Shown in pieces: positions 47,662 to 55,806 of a stretch of DNA of 64,000 bases. A program made the translations under genes and the position numbers. The notes under the pieces were generated by a model. The model was not told where the DNA came from and did not search any database. It saw only the letters and a list, made by a program, of their open reading frames with translations. Positions within the stretch are counted from its first letter, which is position 1; the number at the start of each line of letters is the position of its first letter. Where the stretch lies: assembly GCA_963676865.2 (NCBI GenBank), contig CAXXSS010000001.1, positions 2,914,001 to 2,978,000 on the forward strand. The letters run 5' to 3'. This DNA comes from JAAYUD01 sp963676865 (GTDB lineage: Bacteria; Bacteroidota; Bacteroidia; Bacteroidales; Bacteroidaceae).

Positions 47662-48198
47662 ATGGGAAATGATAATATTAGTTGTTGGTATGCTATACGT
47701 ACTTTCAATTGTAAGGAGGTAGCCATAAGCAATTTCTTGACAGGAAGAGGACTCCCTAATTTTGTACCTATGACCTATTCTACCAAATTTGTGGAAGGAA
47801 AAGAAAAGCCTCTTAAGATATTGGTTCCTGTCGTACATAACTATTTATTTTTGCAGAAGACAAAATCGGCATCAGATATACTTCAAGTTCTTAATGAATG
47901 TTCTATTCCTATGAGTATTATTAGGAATAGAGACACTAAAAAATTCTGCGAAATTTCAGATTCCGAGATGAGAGAGTTTCGTTTACTTTGCGATCCTCAA
48001 TTTGATAGTTCCATATTTCTTGATAGCGAAGAAGTTGAAGCAAAACCCGGTAAAGAGGTTACCATTATTCATGGTCCTTTCGAGGGAGTTCGAGGTAAAC
48101 TTCATCGAGTTCGTAATAATTATTATTTCATCAAAACATTTGTTGGCATCGGAGTGATGGTTCGTATCTCTCGTTGGTATTGTCAAGTCGAACCTTAA
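47662..48198 (+). CDS. upxY: UpxY-family transcription antiterminator (NusG-like)
   Basis: 178 residues. An NGN-type domain (WYAIRTFNCKEVAISNFLTGRGLPNFVPM) and a C-terminal KOW-like domain (PGKEVTIIHGPFEGVRGKLH) make it a specialised NusG paralogue. As first gene after the capsule promoter and leader, and followed by an upxZ-like gene, it fits the UpxY proteins that each allow full transcription of their own polysaccharide operon. Confidence 0.9.
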   Translation: MGNDNISCWYAIRTFNCKEVAISNFLTGRGLPNFVPMTYSTKFVEGKEKPLKILVPVVHNYLFLQKTKSASDILQVLNECSIPMSIIRNRDTKKFCEISDSEMREFRLLCDPQFDSSIFLDSEEVEAKPGKEVTIIHGPFEGVRGKLHRVRNNYYFIKTFVGIGVMVRISRWYCQVEP

Positions 48199-48361
48199 TA
48201 TTATAGATACTTCTAAATCTTAAGCGAAATAGAAGTAGTGATAAAAGGCCTTCACGAAATTTTGTGATACAACAATGCGAATTTAATTAAATTGGGAATA
48301 TTCCCGATATTCCTTTTTGTTCTCTCAATATAAGAACAACATAAGAAAACAATCAGAGACA

Positions 48362-48829
48362 ATGAGAGCGGAATTAATTAATACGGCTAGAGAGCTAAGA
48401 GAGAAAGCCGAGAAGCTTGCTTATCTTCAAGATGATGGAGAGTATTCTTATATTGATAAGTATAAGGAAATCACATCATGGATTTACAAAACTTGTCGGG
48501 AACTTATTCGGTTCCGAGGAGAGAATGACGAAGAAGAGGCCGAGATTTGTTTGGCTGTCCTGATCGGATATAGTACTACTATACGCGATTCCAAGAATAT
48601 TCGTCGAGCCATAGATCGTGCATACCAAGTTCTGCCCCGGTTGTTGCCTTCTTTGTTGAAGTGCCAGTTGTTGATATATTGCTATATTGAGGCATGCGAT
48701 GAGAGCTTGATTCGAGAGGCAAAACAGATAATAGACTCTTGGGATGCTAAAGAGATTGGGGAGGAAGAAACAAAGACAAAAGAATTATTCGAAAATTTAG
48801 AAAAACACAAAGAAGGATATCTTTGTTGA
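48362..48829 (+). CDS. upxZ: UpxZ-family trans-inhibitor
   Basis: 155 residues from the ATG at 48362, preferred over an upstream TTG. The helical protein has the UpxZ pattern: RELREKAEKLAYL near the start, EEEAEICLAVLIGYSTTI in the middle, LPSLLKCQLLIYCYIEACDE, and AKQIIDSW near the end. UpxZ proteins block the UpxY of other capsule loci, so that one locus dominates per cell. The position as second gene is as in Bacteroides capsule loci. Confidence 0.85.
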   Translation: MRAELINTARELREKAEKLAYLQDDGEYSYIDKYKEITSWIYKTCRELIRFRGENDEEEAEICLAVLIGYSTTIRDSKNIRRAIDRAYQVLPRLLPSLLKCQLLIYCYIEACDESLIREAKQIIDSWDAKEIGEEETKTKELFENLEKHKEGYLC

Positions 48830-48851
48830 CTAAGTAAAAATCATATAATAA

Positions 48852-50201
48852 ATGAATATAGCAATAGTCGGAACAGGCTATGTCGGACTTGTATCAGGTA
48901 CATGTTTCGCTGAGATGGGAGTCAACGTGACATGCGTTGATACCAATCAGGAAAAGATCAATTCACTTTTGAACGGAGAAATCCCCATCTATGAGCCCGG
49001 TCTGGATGAGATGGTACTCCGTAATGTCAAAGAAGGCCGACTCCATTTCACTACAGACCTGACAGACGTCCTTGATGATGTCGATATCGTATTCAGTGCC
49101 GTCGGCACACCGCCGGACGAAGATGGCAGTGCCGATCTGAGCTACGTACTGCAAGTAGCCCGTACCGTCGGTCAGAATATGAAGCACTATATGGTACTGG
49201 TAACAAAATCTACCGTTCCTGTTGGGACAGCTCTGAAGGTGAAAGCCACTATTCAAAAAGAACTTGATAAACGAGGCGAGGCGATTGCATTCGATGTAGC
49301 ATCCAACCCTGAATTTTTGAAAGAAGGTACAGCTGTGAAGGACTTTATGAGTCCTGATAGAGTAGTGGTCGGAACCGAGAGCGAGAGAGCCAAAGAGATG
49401 ATCTCTCAGCTATATCGTCCCTTCATGTTTATCAGTGACAGACTGATATTCACAGATATACCATCGGCTGAGATGATAAAGTACGCAGCGAACTCGATGC
49501 TTGCCACCCGTATCAGTTTCATGAACGATATAGCCAACCTTTGTGAAAAAATAGGCGCTGATGTCAATATGGTTCGCAAAGGAATCGGAACAGACTCCCG
49601 TATTGGCAATAAATTCCTTTATGCCGGTTGTGGATATGGCGGCAGCTGTTTCCCTAAAGATGTAAAAGCGTTGATTAAGACAGCCGAGAAGAATGGCTAC
49701 GACATGAAAGTGCTCAATGCCGTTGAAGAAGTAAACCAGAAGCAGAAAGAGATACTATTCGACAAACTCTCGGCTTATTATAAAGGCGATTTAAAAGGAA
49801 AGAAAATAGCCCTTTGGGGATTGGCTTTCAAAGCCGAAACCGACGATATGCGGGAAGCCACATCGCTGGTCACAATAAAACTGTCGCTTGAAGCAGGCTG
49901 CAAAGTCAAAGTCTATGACCCGGTCGCTATGGCCGAGTGCAAAGGCCGTTTGGGAGATGCTGTAGACTATGCCAATGATATATACGATGCCGTCCTAGAT
50001 GCCGATGCTCTGTTGGTACTGACAGAATGGAAACAATTCCGTTTGCCTAGCTGGGGCGTGATTAAGAAAACGATGAATGGCTCTATCATTGTCGACGGAC
50101 GAAATCTTTACGATCCGGCAGAGATGGAGCAAAACGGTTTCGATTATACATGTATAGGAAGAAAGTATTTCTTATCATGCAATATGGATCAAAATAGATG
50201 A
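48852..50201 (+). CDS. ugd: UDP-glucose 6-dehydrogenase
   Basis: 449 residues. The NAD-binding N-terminus is MNIAIVGTGYVGLVSGTCFA, the middle has VTKSTVPVGT, and the catalytic Cys (about residue 265) is in YAGCGYGGSCFPKD. It oxidises UDP-glucose twice to UDP-glucuronic acid, so the capsule repeat unit may contain glucuronic acid or a sugar derived from it. Confidence 0.95.
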   Translation: MNIAIVGTGYVGLVSGTCFAEMGVNVTCVDTNQEKINSLLNGEIPIYEPGLDEMVLRNVKEGRLHFTTDLTDVLDDVDIVFSAVGTPPDEDGSADLSYVLQVARTVGQNMKHYMVLVTKSTVPVGTALKVKATIQKELDKRGEAIAFDVASNPEFLKEGTAVKDFMSPDRVVVGTESERAKEMISQLYRPFMFISDRLIFTDIPSAEMIKYAANSMLATRISFMNDIANLCEKIGADVNMVRKGIGTDSRIGNKFLYAGCGYGGSCFPKDVKALIKTAEKNGYDMKVLNAVEEVNQKQKEILFDKLSAYYKGDLKGKKIALWGLAFKAETDDMREATSLVTIKLSLEAGCKVKVYDPVAMAECKGRLGDAVDYANDIYDAVLDADALLVLTEWKQFRLPSWGVIKKTMNGSIIVDGRNLYDPAEMEQNGFDYTCIGRKYFLSCNMDQNR

Positions 50202-50268
50202 TACATTGCGTAAATATTATCAGAGCTAGTTATCTTTTCGACTTAAGAGTTAGTAAATAATTATATAT

Positions 50269-51318
50269 ATGTCCATTTTCAAAGACAAAATATTGATGAT
50301 TACCGGTGGAACCGGATCATTCGGTAACGCTGTATTGAACCGCTTTCTTCGTACAGACATTGCGGAGATACGTATCTTTTCAAGAGATGAAAAAAAACAG
50401 GATGATATGCGTCATGATTATCAGGTTCGCTATCCCGATGTAGCGCATAAAATCAAATTTTTCATAGGCGACGTACGTTCGCTGGAAAGTGTTCGAAGTG
50501 CTATGCTCGGCACAGATTATATATTTCATGCAGCAGCCCTCAAACAGGTACCCAGTTGCGAATTCTTTCCTATGGAAGCTGTTCGTACAAATGTTATAGG
50601 GACAGACCATGTGCTTATCGCTGCCATAGAATGCGATGTCAAGTCAGTTATCTGTCTTTCCACCGATAAAGCTGCTTATCCCATTAACGCTATGGGGATA
50701 TCCAAGGCTATTGAAGAAAAGATAGCAGTGGCAAAAAGCCGTAATTCACGTAACACTAAGATATGTTGCACCCGTTATGGCAATGTAATGTGTTCACGCG
50801 GCTCTGTAATTCCACTGTGGATAGATCAGATACGTAGCGGAAACCCCGTCACATTGACGGAACCCGGGATGACACGTTTCATCATGTCTCTTGATGAAGC
50901 AATAGATTTGGTCCTTTTTGCCTTTGAGCACGGAACTAACGGTGATATACTGGTACAGAAAGCGCCGGCTTGCACCATGCAGACACAGGCGGAAGCTGTT
51001 TGTGAACTTTTCGGAGGCTGTAAAGAAGGAATTAAAGTAATTGGTATTCGTCACGGTGAGAAGATGTATGAGACTCTGTTGACGAAAGAAGAGTGTGCCA
51101 AGGCTGTAGATATGGGCGATTTCTACCGCGTTCCTGCCGATAATCGCGATTTGAATTACGATAAATTCTTCACAGAAGGCGATGTCAAACGCGCCACTAT
51201 CGAAGAGTTCAATTCAGATAACACCCGCCGCCTGAATCTTGAAGAGACCAAAGCTAAAATAGCCTCTCTGGAGTATATACAGAATGAACTCAGTGGCAGA
51301 GAAAACTTAGTCAAATAA
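50269..51318 (+). CDS. capE: UDP-GlcNAc 4,6-dehydratase / 5-epimerase, CapE type
   Basis: 349 residues. GGTGSFGNAVLNRFL is the NAD-binding loop, followed by FSRDEKKQDDMRHDY, characteristic of the CapE/FnlA/WbjB group. The usual YxxxK pair appears as MGISK in AMGISKAIEEK, the Met variant seen in this dehydratase group. It begins the route from UDP-GlcNAc to UDP-N-acetyl-L-fucosamine, whose other enzymes are capF and capG. The capG start is two bases after its stop. Confidence 0.88.
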   Translation: MSIFKDKILMITGGTGSFGNAVLNRFLRTDIAEIRIFSRDEKKQDDMRHDYQVRYPDVAHKIKFFIGDVRSLESVRSAMLGTDYIFHAAALKQVPSCEFFPMEAVRTNVIGTDHVLIAAIECDVKSVICLSTDKAAYPINAMGISKAIEEKIAVAKSRNSRNTKICCTRYGNVMCSRGSVIPLWIDQIRSGNPVTLTEPGMTRFIMSLDEAIDLVLFAFEHGTNGDILVQKAPACTMQTQAEAVCELFGGCKEGIKVIGIRHGEKMYETLLTKEECAKAVDMGDFYRVPADNRDLNYDKFFTEGDVKRATIEEFNSDNTRRLNLEETKAKIASLEYIQNELSGRENLVK

Positions 51319-51320
51319 AT

Positions 51321-52514
51321 ATGGAAGAGAAACAACCTAAGTTCGATTACAGTGATATTCGTTTCAAAGACGACGGTCACATCAAGCTGATCATCGTCGT
51401 TGGCACCCGTCCTGAGATAATTCGCCTTGCTGCCGTAATCAATAAATGTCGCCGTTACTTTGATGTCATACTGGCGCATACCGGTCAGAATTACGATTAT
51501 AATCTGAACGGTGTCTTCTTCAATGATTTGAAGCTTGCAGCACCTGAAGTATACATGGATGCCGTAGGCGATGATTTAGGTGCCACAGTAGGAAACATCA
51601 TCAACTGCTCATATAAACTATTTGTAGCCACGCAGCCCGATGCTGTACTGGTATTAGGAGACACTAATAGCTGTCTCTCGGTAATCGGCGCCAAGCGTTT
51701 GCATATTCCTGTTTTTCATATGGAAGCCGGCAATCGTTGTAAAGATGAATGTCTCCCTGAAGAGACTAATCGCCGTATAGTGGATATCATATCTGATGTC
51801 AATATGGCATACAGTGAGCATGCCCGTCGTTATCTGGCAGACTGTGGTCTTCCCAAAGAACGTACTTTCGTTACCGGCAGTCCGATGGCAGAAGTACTAC
51901 GCGAGAATCTTGCTGAGATCGAATCCAGCGATGTTCATCAGCGATTAGGTTTGAAGAAAGGACATTATATTCTTCTGAGCGCTCACCGCGAAGAGAATGT
52001 AGATACTGAAAAGAACTTTTTGAGTCTGTTTGGTGCCATCAATGCTATGGCGGCGAAGTATGACATGCCAATCTTATACAGTTGTCATCCACGCTCGCGT
52101 AATCGTTTGGCAGCTTCGGGTTTTCAGCTCGATAAAAGAGTTATTCAACATGAGCCGTTAGGTTTTCATGACTATAACTGTCTTCAGATGAATGCATACG
52201 CTGTTGTTTCAGATAGTGGTACACTGCCGGAAGAGAGTAGTTATTTTAATGGTATAGGCCATCCTTTCCCGGCTGTCTGTATTCGTACTAGCACCGAACG
52301 CCCTGAAGCAATTGATAAAGGGAATTTTATAATAGCCGGCATTGATGAAAAGTCTCTCTTGCAGGCAGTAGATACCGCAGTTTCGCTCTGTAATGACGGT
52401 TTTCATGGCATACCTGTTCCTGATTATACGGATGAAAACGTGTCGACTAAGGTAGCTAAAATCATTCAGAGCTACGTGGGGATTGTGAATAAGATGGTTT
52501 GGCGTAAATTCTGA
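51321..52514 (+). CDS. capG: UDP-N-acetylglucosamine 2-epimerase family, CapG type
   Basis: 397 residues. The WecB/CapG fold is shown by VVGTRPEIIRLAAVI near residue 26, VLVLGDTNSCLSV, FHMEAGNRC with the catalytic acidic and His region, and SAHREENVD. In the CapE-CapF-CapG route it makes the final 2-epimerisation to UDP-L-FucNAc. Its close coupling to capE supports that role over ManNAc synthesis. Confidence 0.88.
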   Translation: MEEKQPKFDYSDIRFKDDGHIKLIIVVGTRPEIIRLAAVINKCRRYFDVILAHTGQNYDYNLNGVFFNDLKLAAPEVYMDAVGDDLGATVGNIINCSYKLFVATQPDAVLVLGDTNSCLSVIGAKRLHIPVFHMEAGNRCKDECLPEETNRRIVDIISDVNMAYSEHARRYLADCGLPKERTFVTGSPMAEVLRENLAEIESSDVHQRLGLKKGHYILLSAHREENVDTEKNFLSLFGAINAMAAKYDMPILYSCHPRSRNRLAASGFQLDKRVIQHEPLGFHDYNCLQMNAYAVVSDSGTLPEESSYFNGIGHPFPAVCIRTSTERPEAIDKGNFIIAGIDEKSLLQAVDTAVSLCNDGFHGIPVPDYTDENVSTKVAKIIQSYVGIVNKMVWRKF

Positions 52515-52563
52515 TTGGGTGATTCTAGAGTTTATAGTTTAATGTTTAAAGCAGTTTTGAGTT

Positions 52564-52950
52564 ATGAGTACTGAAGATTTTAGCTATCGTAAGTTGATTG
52601 CGTATCAGAAAGCGAAGGAGGTTGTTAAGAGAACTCATGTTCTTTTAAAGAAATTTCCAGCTGATGAACGTTATGCAATGTGCGATCAGCTCAGAAGAGC
52701 ATCTGTTTCCATAACTTCAAACATAGCTGAAGGCATTAATCGTTATTCAGCCAAAGACAAAATCCATTTCTTGGAAATGTCTTATGGATCTCTGATGGAA
52801 GTATCTTCTCAATTTGAGATTGCAGAAGATTTAGGCTATATCACTTCTGATGATCGTTCAAACATGGATCTTCTTATAACAGAAGTAGACAAACTAATAT
52901 CTGGCCTCCAACGATCATACAAAAATACTCTAAACAACCCTAAACAGTAG
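52564..52950 (+). CDS. Four-helix-bundle protein (S23/AvpA-like family)
   Basis: 128 residues. DQLRRASVSITSNIAEGINR near 45-64 is the family signature, followed by YGSLMEVSSQFEIAEDLGYI. Such proteins are found as lone cassettes, for example inside rRNA intervening sequences, and their function is unknown. Here the gene sits between capG and capF, flanked by A/T-rich stretches that are nearly inverted copies (agtttatagttta at 52528 and the reverse complement of taaactttaaact near 52966). This suggests insertion as a unit into the capE-capG-capF operon. Confidence 0.85.
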   Translation: MSTEDFSYRKLIAYQKAKEVVKRTHVLLKKFPADERYAMCDQLRRASVSITSNIAEGINRYSAKDKIHFLEMSYGSLMEVSSQFEIAEDLGYITSDDRSNMDLLITEVDKLISGLQRSYKNTLNNPKQ

Positions 52951-52985
52951 TACGACTCTAACCTCTAAACTTTAAACTAAATAAT

Positions 52986-54188
52986 ATGAAAATATTAGTA
53001 ACCGGAGCAAAAGGATTTGTAGGTAAAAACCTATGCGCTCAGCTAAACAATATAAAGGAACGTAAAGCGCGCTGCTATGGTGATCTTACTATAGATGAAA
53101 TCTTCCAATACGATATTGACTCCAGTTTGGAAGATTTAGATTGTTATTGCAGTGTAGCAGATTTTGTTTTCAATTTGGCTGGTGTGAACCGCCCGCAAAG
53201 CAATGAGGAATATATGCAGGGAAACTTCGGCTTTGCGAGTACGCTTCTTGACAAACTGAAGGCGCATCACAACACCGCTCCCGTCATGCTCAGCTCTTCT
53301 GCTCAGGCATCTCTGACCGGTCGTTTCGGTAACAGTGAGTATGGTCGTAGCAAGAGAGCGGGAGAAGATATGTTCTTGCAGTATAGTCAGGAGACCGGAG
53401 CAAAGGTTTTAGTATATCGTTTTTCAAATTTGTACGGTAAATGGTGCCGTCCTAATTATAACAGTGTAGTCGCCACATTCTGTAACAATATGGCAAATGA
53501 CCTGCCAATCACAGTTAATGATCCTTCTGTAGAACTGGAACTACTTTATATAGATGACCTTGTAGAAGAGATGATACTTGCTTTGAAAGGTAGGGAACAT
53601 CGCTGTGAGTTCGAAGGCTTGGTCGCTGTTCCAAATTCAAAAGGTCGTTACTGCTTTTGTCCGGTAACACATAAGGTTACCCTTGGTAATATTGTGGAAC
53701 TACTCTCAACTTTCAACGCTCAACCTTCAACTCTTCTCATTCCTGAGATCCCTGCGGATAGTTTTGCAAAGCGTTTGTACAGTACCTACCTGAGTTATTT
53801 ACCCAAAGAGAAGATCGCTTTCCATTTAAAGATGAATGTTGATGATAGAGGTTCATTTACAGAACTCATTCATATGCTGAATTGTGGTCAGGTCAGCATT
53901 AATATTAGTAAGCCGGGTATTACCAAAGGTCAACACTGGCATAATACTAAATGGGAATTTTTCATCGTAGTTTCCGGTCACGGACTCATTCAGGAACGTC
54001 GTATCGACTCCGATGGAGTGATAGAGTTTGAAGTCACAGGTGATAATATTCAGTGTATTCATATGCTTCCCGGTTATACACATAACATCATTAACCTCTC
54101 ACAAACAGAGAACTTGGTTACAGTGATGTACTGCAATGAAATATTTGATCCAAACCGACCTGATACATTCTTTGAACCGGTAGTTTAG
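52986..54188 (+). CDS. capF: CapF-type bifunctional reductase/epimerase for UDP-L-FucNAc
   Basis: 400 residues. An N-terminal SDR domain begins MKILVTGAKGFVGKNL, with SNSEYGRSK-like active-site sequence (FGNSEYGRSKRAGEDM). A cupin domain follows from about 285 (MNVDDRGSFTELIHML, GQHWHNTKWEFFIV, with metal-binding His). The fusion of these two domains identifies CapF. It epimerises and reduces the CapE product, which CapG then completes. It is separated from capG by the four-helix-bundle gene. Confidence 0.9.
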   Translation: MKILVTGAKGFVGKNLCAQLNNIKERKARCYGDLTIDEIFQYDIDSSLEDLDCYCSVADFVFNLAGVNRPQSNEEYMQGNFGFASTLLDKLKAHHNTAPVMLSSSAQASLTGRFGNSEYGRSKRAGEDMFLQYSQETGAKVLVYRFSNLYGKWCRPNYNSVVATFCNNMANDLPITVNDPSVELELLYIDDLVEEMILALKGREHRCEFEGLVAVPNSKGRYCFCPVTHKVTLGNIVELLSTFNAQPSTLLIPEIPADSFAKRLYSTYLSYLPKEKIAFHLKMNVDDRGSFTELIHMLNCGQVSINISKPGITKGQHWHNTKWEFFIVVSGHGLIQERRIDSDGVIEFEVTGDNIQCIHMLPGYTHNIINLSQTENLVTVMYCNEIFDPNRPDTFFEPVV

Positions 54189-54660
54189 TTTTATTGTTGT
54201 GAAATAAAGGAATAATAGGAAATTTCTTGAGCTATAATATATAATATTGAGGCAAATATAATCTTACGATTCCATAGAGGCGGAATTACAGATTATGAGA
54301 ACTTACTCTCATTCAAAAGGTGCCTTATATTATGGAATTCAAAATTTTTCAAAAAGATCAATAATCTAAAACTTTATTTTAGTACGAAGAAAAACAAATG
54401 GATGCAAACTAGTGAAAAATATATACTATAAAAATGAAGAAATATGGAGAATATTTATAAAATAGTTGGGCCTATATCTTTATAGGCCCCTTCCTTATGA
54501 TTTCTCATTGTAGGAATAGAAATTTGATTAAGATGATTTCGAAATAGGCACAATTTGTAGTGATGATTTCATCGTAGAAAAAAGTTCAGATGATGTTCAT
54601 ATAATCCATGCAAAACTATTTCGCCGAAATATTACAATAAGTAAGCAAGTGATTAAAAGA
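54189..54660. other. Gap with hairpin and protein-like debris
   Basis: No intact gene. An open stretch without start at 54231-54431 (reads LRFHRGGITDYENLLSFK) and another at about 54538-54690 (DDFEIGTICSDDFIVEKSS, ending just inside the IS66 remnant) look like protein fragments. The second seems cut by the remnant inserted at 54661. I cannot assign either fragment. Confidence 0.4.
54468..54489 (+). terminator. Hairpin after capF
   Basis: gggcctata/tataggccc with loop tctt, followed by ccttcctt. It could end transcripts from the first capsule segment, but the T-run is interrupted. Confidence 0.55.
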
Positions 54661-54681
54661 GTAAGCAGTCAAAACTGACGT

Positions 54682-54713
54682 CTTGTGGAAATAATTCATA
54701 AATTCTATTTTTG
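54682..54713 (+). promoter_or_regulatory. Promoter carried by IS66 remnant 1
   Basis: CTTG at 54682-54685, 20 bases, TATTTTTG at 54706-54713. It has the same box and spacing pattern as the capsule promoter at 47439. It reads rightward toward the Pycsar-like fragment and wzx. It is probably the original transposase promoter. Confidence 0.65.
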
Positions 54714-54737
54714 CGAATCTAATTTAAATATCGCAAA

Positions 54738-55225
54738 ATGAAAGAAGATAAAGACAGATTACTGGAGGGTCTCTGGATGTTGTATTAGGCAGAAGGAGCG
54801 CCTGGAAACATTTCCATCGAACAGTCTGGGAAACAATAATGATAATGGCAGGTTTAAGAGAATATCTGGACGTCACGATCAAAGAAATGAAAGAAGAGGA
54901 AGACTTCCTGAAGAGTTTAATGTGGAAACCAGTAACTTACTTCGCCCATTATTGGAAACAGCTTTTTGTATGTCGAAATGATGCCCGATATACCATCGAC
55001 AATAGCCTTGCAGAACGCTGCATACGCCCGCTTACCTATGAACGTAAGGTTAGTATGTTCTATGGAAGTCATGAGGGAGCAGACCTGTCTGTTGTTTACC
55101 ATACCTTCGTGGAATCATGTAAGTTGGCGAGCATATCAGTGAAGGATTATTTTGTGAAGTTCTTTGAGAACATTGCCTCCGAAGAACGGATTATGAGAAT
55201 CTTTTGCCGGCAACTATCGGCTTAA
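54738..55225 (+). pseudogene. IS66 transposase, C-terminal fragment
   Basis: An ATG at 54738 opens a frame that stops after 16 codons. The main frame from about 54839 reads the C-terminal end of IS66 transposase, with the catalytic Glu region TIDNSLAERCIRPLTYERK and FYGSHEGADLSVVYHTFVES. The DDE Asp residues are missing, so it is inactive. Confidence 0.88.
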
Positions 55226-55253
55226 AACAATAATTTAATCAAAAATATCGTTA

Positions 55254-55735
55254 ATGAAAATCGACATTCCTGCTTTTAAACATTGTCTTATAGGGGGAAC
55301 GTCAGTTTTGACTGCTTACGTTCTTGCTACAGTGTATGATAAGAACTTGAACGAACCACCATGGTGGGGAATATTTGCAGTTATATGTTTCGTTTTATCT
55401 GTGTTGCTATTGGTTATTTTTATTGTATTTTGCATTCGAGTATTGAAAACAAAAACAAGTGAGGATCAAATAGAACAATCAGAAATAAAAACAGACACAT
55501 TGATCCATTTCCACCATATCTCATCGCTTTCATTTCAGGTATTCAATGAGAAACTAGATAGTGAAACAGATGAAGATTATATGAAGGATTTTCGCTCACA
55601 AATTTGTATTAATGCAAAAAGAGCGATGAGAAAAACAAAAATTATAATAGCGGAGTACGGGCTATTAAATGTGTTATACCTCTAGCTGTTCTCTATATCG
55701 TAGAGCATTACATTTTTCCTGGCTTCAATTGCTAA
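55254..55735 (+). pseudogene. Pycsar-effector-like membrane protein, 5'-fused to IS66 end and frameshifted
   Basis: The first 22 codons lie in the IS66 right end, so the native N-terminus has been replaced. After the junction at 55319 comes WWGIFAVICFVLSVLLLVIF (a membrane helix), then LIHFHHISSLSFQVFNEKL and DYMKDFRSQICINAKRAMRK. The order helix, F(G/H)HI motif, acidic YxxD(L/F)xxQIxxNxKxAxxK pattern is that of the PycTM effector of Pycsar anti-phage systems. The frame stops at 55685, but the -1 frame continues GVRAIKCVIPLAVLYIVEHY, a second hydrophobic segment, to 55735, so a one-base change near 55655 broke it. No nucleotide cyclase is next to it. Family call by motif reading only. Confidence 0.5.
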
Positions 55736-55806
55736 TTAATAAATAAGCTGGCTCCTAATTTTGTTAATTGATTTGTCAAAAATAGAATTTTCCCTTATTT
55801 AAATAA

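Larger units (their letters stand above)
54661..55319 (+). mobile_element. IS66-family remnant 1 with both ends, 659 bp
   Basis: The ends 54661-54681 and 55299-55319 are perfect 21-base inverted repeats (gtaagcagtcaaaactgacg plus one base). Between them lies only the last part of an IS66 transposase. A full IS66 is over 2 kb, so about three quarters is lost, yet both ends are intact, as in a MITE-like derivative that could be moved by a transposase supplied elsewhere. No 8-bp target duplication is visible (ttaaaaga left, gttcttgc right). A related, shorter copy lies at 62189-62698. Confidence 0.85.

Noticed and set aside
54653..55327. 8-bp target duplication around IS66 remnant 1
   Set aside because: ttaaaaga and gttcttgc do not match.
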